Positions 1 through 9,792 of a stretch of 64,000 bases of DNA are shown here, piece after piece (within the stretch, counting starts at the first letter, position 1; every line of letters begins with the position of its first letter). Position numbers and translations under genes: made by a program. A model generated the notes under the pieces. The model was given only the letters and a program-made list of their open reading frames with translations, ran no database searches and had not been told where the DNA came from. Location: NCBI GenBank assembly GCA_045430285.1, contig JAILXV010000005.1, positions 248,001-312,000 on the forward strand, written 5' to 3'. This DNA comes from Agarilytica sp045430285. GTDB lineage: Bacteria > Pseudomonadota > Gammaproteobacteria > Pseudomonadales > Cellvibrionaceae.

Positions 1-282
1 CGGCTTAACTTCGCGAATAATTCGTGCCGCAGAAGTAATTGAGCTGAGGATATTCCACGGTGCCATCAATAGAGACCTAAGACCTTTCCCTCTTACTCCT
101 TTTACAGGAATGTAGTGAATCTCAATATTTTCTTTGGGGACAAGTGTGGATTCCATACCGCTCTCTGTGCCTAACCAAGCAACACGATACCCCCGAGACA
201 CCATTTCTTTTGCCAGGGCAAGACCTGGGAAGATATGCCCACCTGTACCGCCAGCCATAATGAGAACGACTTTATTTCCCAT
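1..282 (-). CDS. murG: MurG, UDP-GlcNAc transferase of lipid II synthesis (partial, N-terminal 94 residues)
   Basis: The start of this gene lies in the window and the rest runs off the left edge. The 94 visible residues open with a Rossmann-type strand and the glycine-rich GGTGGH motif (residues 11-16) that marks the MurG glycosyltransferase fold. MurG adds GlcNAc to lipid I to make lipid II on the cytoplasmic face of the inner membrane. The ATG at 282 overlaps the 3' end of ftsW by 11 bases, as expected for translational coupling in a division operon. The order ftsW-murG is the standard one. Only the truncation limits confidence. Confidence 0.95.
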   Translation of the reverse strand, partial: MGNKVVLIMAGGTGGHIFPGLALAKEMVSRGYRVAWLGTESGMESTLVPKENIEIHYIPVKGVRGKGLRSLLMAPWNILSSITSAARIIREVKP

Positions 283-1414
283 CGTTAAGCTCCCAGTTAA
301 TACGTAAAACTAGTGCGATCAACGCCAAGGTCACCAAAAGACTACTGCCGCCATAACTCATTAAAGGCAACGTTAGGCCTTTCGTTGGCAACAAACCGGA
401 AGCAACGCCCATATTGATAAAAGCCTGCACCGAAAGCATGACGGCAATTCCAAAACTTAAATATGCACTAAACAACTTACCTTCCAAGTTCGCTCTCAAT
501 GACAGCCGAAAAATTTTACTCAAAAAGAAAATGAAGACGCCTACCAGCACCAACGCGCCTACCAAGCCAAATTCTTCTGCAAAAATAGCGAAGATAAAAT
601 CTGTATGCGCTTCTGGTAAAAAAAACAATTTTTGCAAACTGTTTCCCAACCCTAGGCCAAACCACTCACCACGACCAAAAGCGATAAGTGATTGTACTAA
701 TTGATAACCACTATCGAATTGCCGTGACCACGGGTCCATAAATGCCACCAGCCGCTCCCACCGATATGGCGATAACACAGCGATTGCAGCAAATGCTGAT
801 ATCGCCATCAGTGCCACCAATAAAAAACGCAAAATCGGTACACCTGCGACGAACATCATGCTGCCTAGAGTGAACACGATCACAACCGAGCTGCCAAAAT
901 CTGGTTCCAACAGCAACAGAATTACAACAAATCCGATCACAGAGATCATCACAAAAAAAGCCGTCCAGCTGCCTTTTACTTCCTGACTACGCCGCGCAAG
1001 GTAGCTCGCAAAAAATAGCACTAAGCATATTTTTGCAAGCTCAGACGCCTGCATGGAAAACAATCCCATTGGTAGCCATCGGCGACTACCGTTAACGACC
1101 TTACCCACACCAGGAATAAGAACCGCAATCAACAACACGATTGCCAACACCAAAAAAATTCCAGAATATCGTTCCCAAATAGACGTCGGAATAAATAACA
1201 TCACCGCGCCAACCGATAGCCCCATCATCAAAAAAATACATTGCTTACGAAAAAGCATCCACGCATCGCCATAGCGCTCCGCAGAGAAATCTAAGGAGCT
1301 CGACGCAACCATCACTAAACCAATACTTAATAATGCGGCAAAGGCGACCAAAAAACCGGTATCGAAACGAGCAGAAAAACCACCAACGCCAGGAGAAGAC
1401 AGTGCGATATTCAT
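272..1414 (-). CDS. ftsW: FtsW, SEDS-family septal peptidoglycan polymerase
   Basis: This is a 380-residue polytopic membrane protein with about ten hydrophobic segments. It shows the SEDS signature: NGSRRW near residues 108-113, GLGLGNSLQK at 253-262 and PEAHTDFIF at 267-275, followed by a run of C-terminal membrane helices. FtsW polymerises lipid II at the septum as partner of the transpeptidase FtsI, whose gene is in the same operon. The ATG sits in an ATGA overlap with the stop of murD. Length and motifs match the family. RodA is the close paralogue, but the dcw position settles the call. Confidence 0.96.
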   Translation of the reverse strand: MNIALSSPGVGGFSARFDTGFLVAFAALLSIGLVMVASSSLDFSAERYGDAWMLFRKQCIFLMMGLSVGAVMLFIPTSIWERYSGIFLVLAIVLLIAVLIPGVGKVVNGSRRWLPMGLFSMQASELAKICLVLFFASYLARRSQEVKGSWTAFFVMISVIGFVVILLLLEPDFGSSVVIVFTLGSMMFVAGVPILRFLLVALMAISAFAAIAVLSPYRWERLVAFMDPWSRQFDSGYQLVQSLIAFGRGEWFGLGLGNSLQKLFFLPEAHTDFIFAIFAEEFGLVGALVLVGVFIFFLSKIFRLSLRANLEGKLFSAYLSFGIAVMLSVQAFINMGVASGLLPTKGLTLPLMSYGGSSLLVTLALIALVLRINWELNDGK

Positions 1415-2775
1415 AGCGCACCGCCTTTCAGAACCGCATTACGAAATACATCGCCGCGATTTCCAAAACTGGAAAACATATCAAAACTTGCACACGCAGG
1501 TGAAAGCAATACAAGCTCTCCTATTTTTGCTTTCGCCTTACAAATCTCCACAGCCTCGTCCATTGACTCAGCGAATATTTTTTCTACATTGTCAGACAAC
1601 GTTGACGCAATTTTATCTTTGTCTTCACCCAACAAAACGACTAGACGAACATGATCTTCAACGCATGAGCCTAGCGCGTCAAACTCGGCACCTTTACCCT
1701 GTCCACCGGCAATCAACACAATCCCGCCAAACTCTGGTGCCAAACCTTCAATGGCAGCAACTGCTGCACCAACATTGGTCGCCTTAGAATCATTGATATA
1801 AGTAACACCCGCCTTTTCAGTAATATATTCACAACGATGAGAAAGGCCTTTAAATGTTTTTAGCGTCGTAACACATGCATCTCTTTTCAATTTTGCTGCG
1901 TCTGCAATAGCAAACAACGCTAATGCGTTCGCAACGTTGTGCAGGCCTTTCACTTTAATATCATCGCGATGTATTAGACGTTCTGAGCCACACGTTAACC
2001 AACCATTATCTGTGCTATAGCGATACGCCCCCGCACCGAGATCACTTTCTTCAAGATCACCAAGACCGAATGCGTAGGTTTGGCTCGCTACCAGGGTCGT
2101 CTCGGGTTTCGTAAGTTCGTCATCAAAGTTATAAACCGCGTTTTTAGCTCCTATATAGATGCCACGCTTTACCGCTGCGTAATCATTCAGATCCTCATAG
2201 CGGTCCATGTGATCTGCCGAGACATTTAAGTTACACGCCACATCTAAATGTGGTTTGGGCGTGCTCTCTAGCTGGAAACTGGATAACTCGAGCACATACA
2301 ACTCCGCAGGACGCTTCAACAACTCCAAAGCAGGCGTTCCGATATTGCCGCCGACACCCACATTAACGTGAGCGTTTTCGGCTGCCATTCCCACCAAAGT
2401 CGTCACAGTAGACTTTCCATTTGATCCAGTGATACCGATAACAGGACATTCAACTTCCCGCAAAAACAAATCAATATCACCCACTACCGACTTACCCGCG
2501 GCAATCGCAGACGAGATTACTTCTTCGTTACGAGAAACACCTGGACTTAGATAAATCTCCTCGGCTTCTAAGACCAATGATTGGTCTATATCGCCAAAAA
2601 ACGTTTGTGACTCAGGAAATGATTCTTCAAACTTTTCCAACATGCTTGATGAAGAACGAGTATCAAACACGTGGAATGCCTGGCCTTTGGACGCCAAAAA
2701 TTGAGCAATAGAAAACCCCGTCGCGCCCATACCGACGACTAATGAAAATGCTTTTGGGTTTTCGTATGCAGTCAC
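1411..2775 (-). CDS. murD: MurD, UDP-MurNAc-L-Ala:D-Glu ligase
   Basis: MurD adds D-glutamate to UDP-MurNAc-L-alanine in the cytoplasm, using ATP. The 454-residue product has an N-terminal Rossmann-like UDP-binding domain, a P-loop GSNGKST at residues 117-123, and the central and C-terminal Mur-ligase domains, including a DSKATN motif in the second half. The start appears to be GTG at 2775; no in-frame ATG lies near the expected N terminus. The gene is 20 bases downstream of mraY and overlaps ftsW by four bases (ATGA). It is an ordinary member of the operon. Confidence 0.96.
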   Translation of the reverse strand: MTAYENPKAFSLVVGMGATGFSIAQFLASKGQAFHVFDTRSSSSMLEKFEESFPESQTFFGDIDQSLVLEAEEIYLSPGVSRNEEVISSAIAAGKSVVGDIDLFLREVECPVIGITGSNGKSTVTTLVGMAAENAHVNVGVGGNIGTPALELLKRPAELYVLELSSFQLESTPKPHLDVACNLNVSADHMDRYEDLNDYAAVKRGIYIGAKNAVYNFDDELTKPETTLVASQTYAFGLGDLEESDLGAGAYRYSTDNGWLTCGSERLIHRDDIKVKGLHNVANALALFAIADAAKLKRDACVTTLKTFKGLSHRCEYITEKAGVTYINDSKATNVGAAVAAIEGLAPEFGGIVLIAGGQGKGAEFDALGSCVEDHVRLVVLLGEDKDKIASTLSDNVEKIFAESMDEAVEICKAKAKIGELVLLSPACASFDMFSSFGNRGDVFRNAVLKGGAL

Positions 2776-2795
2776 TTATCTATCTCTATCTACAC

Positions 2796-3878
2796 TTACC
2801 GCAACTTAAGCGTTGCTAAACCAAACAACACCAGCATTACCGTAATGATCCAAAAACGTACAATCACACGGGGCTCTGGCCAGCCCTTCAATTCAAAATG
2901 ATGATGCAGTGGCGCCATTCGAAAAATCCTGCGGCCAGTCAATTTAAACGAAGCGACCTGCAGAATGACGGAAACCGTTTCCATCACAAAAATCCCCGAC
3001 ATAATAATGAATACAATTTCATGCCGAACAATTACCGCAATAACGCCTAGCGCTGCCCCCAAAGCCAGCGCGCCCACATCCCCCATAAACACCTGAGCAG
3101 GATATGTGTTAAACCATAAAAATCCTAAGCCAGCCCCAGCCAATGCGCCGGTGTAAATCACCAACTCACCCGCACCTGGAATAAAAGGAATATGTAAATA
3201 GTTGGAGAAGTTAAAGTTACCTACCAAGTAAGCAATAATTCCCAACGCTGAACCAACCATTACGGTGGGCATAATCGCCAAACCATCTAAGCCATCCGTA
3301 AGGTTGACCGCGTTGCTAAAACCCACAACCATAAGATAGGTCAGTACGATATAAGCAATTCCCAGATCCAATGCGATATCTTTGAAGAACGGAATGATTA
3401 AGGCTGTCTCTTCGGGGATTTCTGCGGTACTGAATAAAACCACCGACACACCCACTCCCAAGATTGACTGCCAGAAATATTTCCATTTCGCAGGTAGGCC
3501 TTTTGAATTCTTTTCAACGACTTTGCGGTAATCATCCACCCAGCCAATAAGCCCGAACGAAAATGTCACGAACATCACGATAAGGACGTACCGGTTACTT
3601 AAGTCCGACCATAATAATGTCGAAAACAAAATCGCAAATAGAATCAAAGTTCCACCCATGGTCGGCGTACCTGACTTACTCAGATGGCTCTTTGGGCCAT
3701 CATCACGGACAGACTGACCGATCTGAAGATGATTCAATTTTTTAATAACCCAAGACCCCATTAACAATGAAATACCTAGGGCGGTAAGAACGCCTAAAAT
3801 TCCACGAAACGTGAGATATTTAAATACACCAAATGCACCTACATACTGCTGCAAGTAATCTGCCAGCCAAAGTAGCAT
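2796..3878 (-). CDS. mraY: MraY, phospho-MurNAc-pentapeptide translocase
   Basis: MraY transfers phospho-MurNAc-pentapeptide from UDP to undecaprenyl phosphate, giving lipid I. The 360-residue protein has about ten membrane helices and the diagnostic cytoplasmic motifs: GPKSHLSKSGTPTMGG at 61-76, the metal-binding DDYRK at 115-119, NLTDGLDGL at 192-200, a GDVGA segment near 266-270 and the histidine motif HHHFE at 325-329. The ATG overlaps the last base of the murF stop codon. Length and motif order match the family, and no key residue appears altered. Confidence 0.97.
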   Translation of the reverse strand: MLLWLADYLQQYVGAFGVFKYLTFRGILGVLTALGISLLMGSWVIKKLNHLQIGQSVRDDGPKSHLSKSGTPTMGGTLILFAILFSTLLWSDLSNRYVLIVMFVTFSFGLIGWVDDYRKVVEKNSKGLPAKWKYFWQSILGVGVSVVLFSTAEIPEETALIIPFFKDIALDLGIAYIVLTYLMVVGFSNAVNLTDGLDGLAIMPTVMVGSALGIIAYLVGNFNFSNYLHIPFIPGAGELVIYTGALAGAGLGFLWFNTYPAQVFMGDVGALALGAALGVIAVIVRHEIVFIIMSGIFVMETVSVILQVASFKLTGRRIFRMAPLHHHFELKGWPEPRVIVRFWIITVMLVLFGLATLKLR

Positions 3879-5260
3879 TATTTACCCCCAAGCTCGGTCA
3901 GTGTGTGAACAATGGTTTCCATTGCTGCACTTCGCGAGCCTTTAATTAACACCAAACTTCTTTCATTTATGAGCGGCTGCAAAGCTTCTTCCAGCGCCGC
4001 TTTATTTGAAAAATGTACCCCCTCGCCAAAAGCGCTTGATAGCGCTGCCGACTCAACACCTACTGTCATCACAGTTTTAATTTTTTTACTTTTGGCATAT
4101 TCGCCCACTTCTTTATGTAGGCGCTGACTGTCTTCCCCGAGTTCAGCCATATCACCACACACTAGAATTGATTCTTTCCAACCCGCCATCGCATCTATCG
4201 CGGCTTTTACCGATCCAGGATTCGCGTTGTAACTATCATCAATGACCGTTGCACCACTAAAAGAGCGCTTCACCTGCATACGACCATTTTCGCCAGTGAA
4301 CTTTTCTAAGCCCTGTTTTATATGATCAAATGAAATACCGACAGCCACAGCTGCCGAAATAGCCGCTAGCGCATTCGCAATGTTATGCATACCGATCACA
4401 GGCAATGAAACTGAAATCGTTTTCTCATCAGTTTCATTTTTTCGATACTTCGCCACGAAGGCATAGCAACCCAACTCATCTGCTGAAGCTCTGACCAGCG
4501 ATACGTATTCACTTATGCCTGTCTCGGTGAAGCCCCCCTGATCATTCAGCGTAAAGCCAATCACTCTACGGTCGGTCAAATTTGCGGAGAGCACACTAAA
4601 ATTTGCATCATCAAGATTTACGACAGCAATGGCATCACTTTTTTCGTCGCCATATATTGCAGCCTTTTCTTTCGCGACGGCTGATAAACTGCCAAAACCA
4701 CCGATATGTGCTGGCATAACATTCGTAACAACAGCCACATCGGGTTGAATTAAATCTGCAAGGTATGCAATCTCACCAGGGTTACTCGTTCCAGCTTCCA
4801 CTACAGCAAAATTAAAATCAGCATTTAATCGCGCTAAGGTTAACGGTACGCCGATATGATTATTAAAATTGCCGCGCGTTGACATACATGCACCCGCTTC
4901 ATTGCAGATCGCATCGAGCATGCCTTTTACGGTGGTTTTTCCACAACTACCGGTAATGGCAAGCACCTTCCCTGAAAACTGTTCGCGATACTGCGCTGAG
5001 ATACTTCCCAGCGCTACGGTGGTGTTATCAACAACTAATTGAGGCACATTCAGCGGCACCTCATGCTCAACAACTAAAGCACACGCTCCCCTTTCAGTTG
5101 CTTGCCGCAACATATCATGCCCATCAAAACGCTCACCTTTTAAGGCTACAAATACATCGCCCTTTTCTATCGAGCGCGTATCGGTGTTTATATGTTCAAA
5201 TTCGCAATCACTGCCTACAAGGCGACCAATATTTTTTTCTGCTAGCATCGATAGTTTCAT
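3878..5260 (-). CDS. murF: MurF, UDP-MurNAc-tripeptide D-Ala-D-Ala ligase
   Basis: MurF adds D-Ala-D-Ala to the UDP-MurNAc tripeptide, the last cytoplasmic precursor step. Starting at ATG 5260 the product is 460 residues, with the ATP-binding GSCGKTT at 104-110 and the Mur-ligase segment DSYNANP in the C-terminal half. I chose 5260 because it makes a canonical ATGA overlap with the murE stop; a GTG five codons upstream (5275) is in frame but would overlap murE more. The gene lies between murE and mraY, the conserved order. Confidence 0.95.
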   Translation of the reverse strand: MKLSMLAEKNIGRLVGSDCEFEHINTDTRSIEKGDVFVALKGERFDGHDMLRQATERGACALVVEHEVPLNVPQLVVDNTTVALGSISAQYREQFSGKVLAITGSCGKTTVKGMLDAICNEAGACMSTRGNFNNHIGVPLTLARLNADFNFAVVEAGTSNPGEIAYLADLIQPDVAVVTNVMPAHIGGFGSLSAVAKEKAAIYGDEKSDAIAVVNLDDANFSVLSANLTDRRVIGFTLNDQGGFTETGISEYVSLVRASADELGCYAFVAKYRKNETDEKTISVSLPVIGMHNIANALAAISAAVAVGISFDHIKQGLEKFTGENGRMQVKRSFSGATVIDDSYNANPGSVKAAIDAMAGWKESILVCGDMAELGEDSQRLHKEVGEYAKSKKIKTVMTVGVESAALSSAFGEGVHFSNKAALEEALQPLINERSLVLIKGSRSAAMETIVHTLTELGGK

Positions 5261-6780
5261 TTCGATACCTGCCACGCGTCTCGACGTTGCTCTAATGCAT
5301 TTTTAGCAACAACATAGTCACTAAAGGGTAATTTTTTACTACCCACTAATTGATATTCTTCATGCCCTTTTCCGGCAACAAGCACCAAATCATTATTGGC
5401 ACAGCTACCAATGGCCATTGAAATCGCGTGTCGGCGCTCTAGCACTTGTTCGACCGGTTTTTGTGCAGCAACGCCTCCCATAATATCCGCTAAGATTTTA
5501 TTTGGATCTTCACCACGGGGATTATCAGAGGTCAACACAACACGATCTGCTAATTTCGCCGCGATCTCACCCATTACCGCACGCTTGCCGACATCTCTAT
5601 CTCCACCACAACCGAAAACAACCCATAAATTATTTTTGGTATGATGCTTTAATGCTTTTAATACATGCGCCAATGCATCTGGCGTATGCGCAAAATCGAT
5701 ATAGACTCGAGGTAAATCAACATCATTATTCACCTCCACCGCTTGCATACGGCCCTCAAGCGAATGCACTCGGGAAACAACTTGCATCACTTCCGCGAAC
5801 TTATTTCCTATCGCACAATTTGCTGCGATAGCAGCCAAAAGATTTCCAAGGTTAAAGGTTCCAACTAAGGGTATTTCAACATCTGTTGCGCCCCACGCAG
5901 AAGAAATACGTGCGAGCAACCCTGTTTGTGTATACGCGTTAACTTTCGCATATATATCTGCTTCATCTGACTCCACAGAATAGGTGATCACCGGTTGGTT
6001 GTTATCGCGAAGCGTCTGAACTAATTTTTTGCACTCTGGATCATCGATATTTACTACCGCTGTCTGAGCAATACCAGAAAGCAGAAAAGATTTTTTAATC
6101 GCCGCATAAGCCTCAAACGATCCGTGATAATCCAGGTGGTCCCGTGTGATATTTGAAATTACCGCAACACGAAAAGATAGTTGATCAATTCGGTTTTGAT
6201 CAATGCCATGGGACGATACCTCCATGGCAACGTGCCCGACACCTTCTTCAAGTAATTCTGCGAAAATACGATGACAACTGACAAGGTCCGGCGTGGTCAT
6301 TCCTGTCTCTGTCATCACTTGATTAATACGACCATATCCTAACGTACCAATCGTTGCCGACTCGCCACCAAGCAATGCACTGATCTGGGCAGTAAATGAC
6401 GCAATGCTACTTTTCCCATTAGTGCCCGTAATACCGACAACGGACATCTGTTTGGTTGAATCGCCAAAAAAGTTTATACAAATATCGGCAAGCTTAGATT
6501 TTAATTCGTCCACACCCACAATCGGAATTTCAAGATTGAGCATCGAAGGAACATGGCAACCTTCTACCAACACGGCGGCTGCACCATTCTCTACGGCACT
6601 TGAAATATATAACTCACCATTATCTTGACTACCTTTTAGCGCAACAAAAAGCGCGCCAGGGCTTATTCGTCGGCTATCAAGCTGAATATCATTAATGAGC
6701 AGCTGATCAGACACATCGCCACAAAAATCTTTTGGCAATACACTGACGAGTGATTTAGGGCGAAAACTATAGTCTTCCAT
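5257..6780 (-). CDS. murE: MurE, meso-diaminopimelate-adding ligase
   Basis: MurE adds meso-diaminopimelate to UDP-MurNAc-dipeptide. The ATG at 6780 gives 507 residues; longer frames upstream run inside ftsI and are not needed. Visible motifs are the P-loop GTNGKSS at 119-125 and DNPR at 419-422, the signature of DAP rather than lysine specificity. So the cell wall should be of the DAP type, as in other Gram-negatives. The gene overlaps the end of ftsI by 14 bases and murF by four bases. Confidence 0.96.
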   Translation of the reverse strand: MEDYSFRPKSLVSVLPKDFCGDVSDQLLINDIQLDSRRISPGALFVALKGSQDNGELYISSAVENGAAAVLVEGCHVPSMLNLEIPIVGVDELKSKLADICINFFGDSTKQMSVVGITGTNGKSSIASFTAQISALLGGESATIGTLGYGRINQVMTETGMTTPDLVSCHRIFAELLEEGVGHVAMEVSSHGIDQNRIDQLSFRVAVISNITRDHLDYHGSFEAYAAIKKSFLLSGIAQTAVVNIDDPECKKLVQTLRDNNQPVITYSVESDEADIYAKVNAYTQTGLLARISSAWGATDVEIPLVGTFNLGNLLAAIAANCAIGNKFAEVMQVVSRVHSLEGRMQAVEVNNDVDLPRVYIDFAHTPDALAHVLKALKHHTKNNLWVVFGCGGDRDVGKRAVMGEIAAKLADRVVLTSDNPRGEDPNKILADIMGGVAAQKPVEQVLERRHAISMAIGSCANNDLVLVAGKGHEEYQLVGSKKLPFSDYVVAKNALEQRRDAWQVSK

Positions 6781-8506
6781 CCGCCCCCCTCTGTGCATCA
6801 ATCGCAGCAATATTTTGATTTTTAGTTTTTGGTGCGCCTTCTGGCGGCACACGTAAAACTTTTAACGCACGTTCAACAACACGAGCAAATACGGGTGCCG
6901 CAGCTTTACCGCCAGAATAATTTCCTTCCGCCGGAGGCTCGTTAATAATAACGACCGTAACAATCTCTGGCTTATTCACCGGCGCAAACCCAGCAAATAA
7001 AGCCGTATACTTATCATCAGCATACCCAGATTTTCTCACCTGATGGGCAGTGCCAGACTTTCCTGCAACTGAATAATTATCTATCTTTGCACGCGTGCCG
7101 GTGCCGCCAGGCATAACAACCTTTTCAAGCATTTTTGTCATCTGGCCAGTCACTTTTACACCAACGACTTGCTCTGCAGGTATTACTTCGTCCTGTTTAA
7201 TTAATGAGGCGGGAAGAAATTTTCCTCCAGACGCGATCATGGTATATGCCTGAGCCAATTGGACTGCATTCACACTTAAGCCATACCCATAGGCAAAGGT
7301 CGCCTGCTCAACAGGATGCCACTTCGCACGATTTGGCAACGAACCGACACTTTCCCCTGGAAACCCCGCGCCACTGCTTTGCCCCAAACCGGCTCGAAAA
7401 TACATATTCCGAATAATATTGGGATCCATTTGCAAAGCTAATTTACTGATCCCCACCTGACTCGATTTCGCAATAATTTTCGCTAAATCAATTACGCCAT
7501 AATTAACGGGATCAGGAATCATTTTCCCCGCTACAAACATATGCCCTGGATTAGTATCAATTTCATAACTTGGCGAATAGCGCCCCGTTTCCAAAGCCGC
7601 CATCACAGCAAAAGGCTTCATTGTTGAGCCTGGCTCAAACACATCGGTTATTGCGCGGTTTCTTAGTTGCTGTGGATTGACTCGTGCGCGATTATTTGGG
7701 TTGTACGATGGCTGGTTCACCATCGCAAGAATATCGCCCGACGTCGCATCCATCATGACAATAGATCCTGATTTTGCATGTTGTTGCGCTATCGCATTTT
7801 TCAGTTCTTTATACGCGAGATATTGAAGACGCAAATCTAAAGTGAGGCGTAAGTCTTGCCCAGATTTAGGTGATTGAATAAGCCCCAAATCTCTAACAAC
7901 ATTTCCCTTTAAGTCTTTAATGAATCGCTGATAGCCTTGCTCACCCGACAACCACTGATCAAAACCAAGCTCAATGCCTTCTTGCCCTGCATCATTAATA
8001 TCCGTAAAGCCAACGACATGCGCCGCCACTTCTCCAGCAGGATAATAGCGACGAAACTCTTCTTCGGCGTATACGCCAGAAAAACGATGCTTTAACACTT
8101 CATCCGCCTGATGCGGGGGCAAATGACGCTCCAAATACATAAACTGTTTGTTTTTATATTTTTCCAGACGCTTGGATAGCACCGAACGGTTTAAACCAAG
8201 AGCCGCCGCAAGATCACCCACTTGTTCGGCATCAATTTTTTGAGGGTTAGCAAATAAAGATTTCACCGGCGTGCTTACCGCCAAAAGTTCCCCGTTTCGG
8301 TCTGTAATCACACCTCGATAGGCATTAATTTTTTCTTCTCGCAAAGTGCGCGCTTCACCAGCCCCCTGTAAAAACTGAAATCCCTTTTCTTTTCCAGGCA
8401 CAACCTGCAAATGCGCCAAATGCCAAGCAAGCGCCATGGGCAGAAGTGCTAAGGCACTTACCACCACATAAAAACGCCACTTTGACATCGACTTTAAGAA
8501 TTTCAT
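6767..8506 (-). CDS. ftsI: FtsI (PBP3), septal peptidoglycan transpeptidase, with SSQ in place of SSN
   Basis: FtsI is the division-specific class B penicillin-binding protein that cross-links septal peptidoglycan with FtsW. The 579-residue product has one N-terminal membrane segment (about 12-32), a dimerisation domain (about 55-210) and a transpeptidase domain. Motif I is STMK (294-297) with the acylated serine, and motif III is KSGT (483-486). Motif II reads SSQ at 348-350, where the textbook motif is SxN; the codon is CAG on the coding strand. The gene shares an ATGA junction with ftsL. Function is not in doubt, but the motif II change is worth noting for beta-lactam binding. Confidence 0.95.
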   Translation of the reverse strand: MKFLKSMSKWRFYVVVSALALLPMALAWHLAHLQVVPGKEKGFQFLQGAGEARTLREEKINAYRGVITDRNGELLAVSTPVKSLFANPQKIDAEQVGDLAAALGLNRSVLSKRLEKYKNKQFMYLERHLPPHQADEVLKHRFSGVYAEEEFRRYYPAGEVAAHVVGFTDINDAGQEGIELGFDQWLSGEQGYQRFIKDLKGNVVRDLGLIQSPKSGQDLRLTLDLRLQYLAYKELKNAIAQQHAKSGSIVMMDATSGDILAMVNQPSYNPNNRARVNPQQLRNRAITDVFEPGSTMKPFAVMAALETGRYSPSYEIDTNPGHMFVAGKMIPDPVNYGVIDLAKIIAKSSQVGISKLALQMDPNIIRNMYFRAGLGQSSGAGFPGESVGSLPNRAKWHPVEQATFAYGYGLSVNAVQLAQAYTMIASGGKFLPASLIKQDEVIPAEQVVGVKVTGQMTKMLEKVVMPGGTGTRAKIDNYSVAGKSGTAHQVRKSGYADDKYTALFAGFAPVNKPEIVTVVIINEPPAEGNYSGGKAAAPVFARVVERALKVLRVPPEGAPKTKNQNIAAIDAQRGADGRL

Positions 8507-8826
8507 TTTTTAAACACAAATACCGTTTTATTTGTATCGGGTAACATCATATCCAGATCATCCATCGCGACCTTTTCTACTCGCGAATAGGCTGACCAAG
8601 AACTTTTTTCTAATAAAAACTGACCAGAGGTGACACGCAAGCCACTCGCCTCTCGCCTTAACATCTCCAACTCTTGCGTTGCCTTACGCGATTCATAGGT
8701 GGAATACACAACACCCATCGCAGAACCCACACTCGACAACCACACCGTTACAACCAATAGAGAAAAAAGCACTTTCCCAGAACTTCTTTTCGCTGTAGCC
8801 GTGCTCCTACCTACACTTATACCCAT
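8503..8826 (-). CDS. ftsL: FtsL, bitopic divisome protein
   Basis: FtsL is a small scaffold of the FtsQLB subcomplex that activates FtsWI. The 107-residue product has a short basic cytoplasmic tail, a single membrane helix (about 20-42) and a periplasmic region with heptad-like spacing consistent with the coiled coil that pairs with FtsB. Sequence conservation in this family is low, so the call rests on size, topology and position between rsmH and ftsI. It overlaps ftsI by an ATGA junction. Confidence 0.9.
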   Translation of the reverse strand: MGISVGRSTATAKRSSGKVLFSLLVVTVWLSSVGSAMGVVYSTYESRKATQELEMLRREASGLRVTSGQFLLEKSSWSAYSRVEKVAMDDLDMMLPDTNKTVFVFKK

Positions 8827-8855
8827 AACAGAACCAAACCCTACACTTATTCTCG

Positions 8856-9782
8856 TTACAGCCGCTCAGCTATACGCATCACAGCACTTCTTGAACGGAT
8901 ATTTTCTTCTAGTTCTGAATCACTCGCTTTCATTGGCTTTCCTAGCACTTTTAATTTTTTATCCAACATACCCTCGGTCACTGGCACACTCTTCGGAAGA
9001 TCTTTCCCCTTTGATTGATCACGAAAAAATCGCTTCACAATCCGATCCTCTAAAGAATGAAAACTAATCACCACGATTCGACCGCCAGGCTTCACTATCG
9101 ACAACACATCGGTCAATGTCGTTTCTAAATCTTGTAATTCTCTATTGATAAAAATTCGTATTCCTTGGAACGCCCGTGTAGCAGGGTTTTTACCTTTTTC
9201 CCATTTAGGGTTCGCGGCACTCACAATTTCAGCTAATTGAAGCGTTCCCGTAATGGGCTGCTCTTCTCTTGCTTCAACAATGGCATTGGCGATGCGTTTA
9301 GAAAAACGCTCTTCTCCGTATTCTTTTAATGCTCGCGCGATATCCACAGCGTCTGCCTCGGCGATCCACTCTGCCGCACTTTGCCCCTTACTGTTATCCA
9401 TACGCATATCAAGCGGGCCATCCTTTAAAAAACTAAACCCTCGCTCAGCTTCATCAAGCTGCGGAGAAGAAACCCCCAAATCTAAAAGCACACCATCTAC
9501 TTGCACTAAGCCTTTACTCGCCAACTGGGCTTTCATATCCGCAAATGAAGAATGAACAATCTCGAAACGGCTATCATCCTCATGAAGTGCCTGCCCAGCC
9601 GCAACGGCTCTCGGGTCTTTATCAAAACCAATTAAACGCGCACTCGCATTTAACTCAGAAAGTATTGCCCTGCTATGTCCGCCTCGGCCGAAAGTTCCAT
9701 CCACATAAACGCCACCATCATCAACTAGCAGCGCGTCTACCGATTCCTCCAAAAGAACCGAATAATGCTTTCCGTTCGTCAT
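8856..9782 (-). CDS. rsmH: RsmH (MraW), 16S rRNA m4C1402 methyltransferase
   Basis: RsmH methylates N4 of cytidine 1402 in the ribosomal P site using S-adenosylmethionine. The 308-residue product has the SAM-binding motif DGTFGRGGHS at 28-37, the segment VDGVLLDLGVSSPQLD, and the C-terminal motifs ISFHSLEDRIVK and RSRSAVMRIAE typical of this family. It lies 10 bases downstream of mraZ and 29 bases upstream of ftsL. No anomaly seen. Confidence 0.97.
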   Translation of the reverse strand: MTNGKHYSVLLEESVDALLVDDGGVYVDGTFGRGGHSRAILSELNASARLIGFDKDPRAVAAGQALHEDDSRFEIVHSSFADMKAQLASKGLVQVDGVLLDLGVSSPQLDEAERGFSFLKDGPLDMRMDNSKGQSAAEWIAEADAVDIARALKEYGEERFSKRIANAIVEAREEQPITGTLQLAEIVSAANPKWEKGKNPATRAFQGIRIFINRELQDLETTLTDVLSIVKPGGRIVVISFHSLEDRIVKRFFRDQSKGKDLPKSVPVTEGMLDKKLKVLGKPMKASDSELEENIRSRSAVMRIAERL

Positions 9783-9792
9783 ACCAGTTCTT

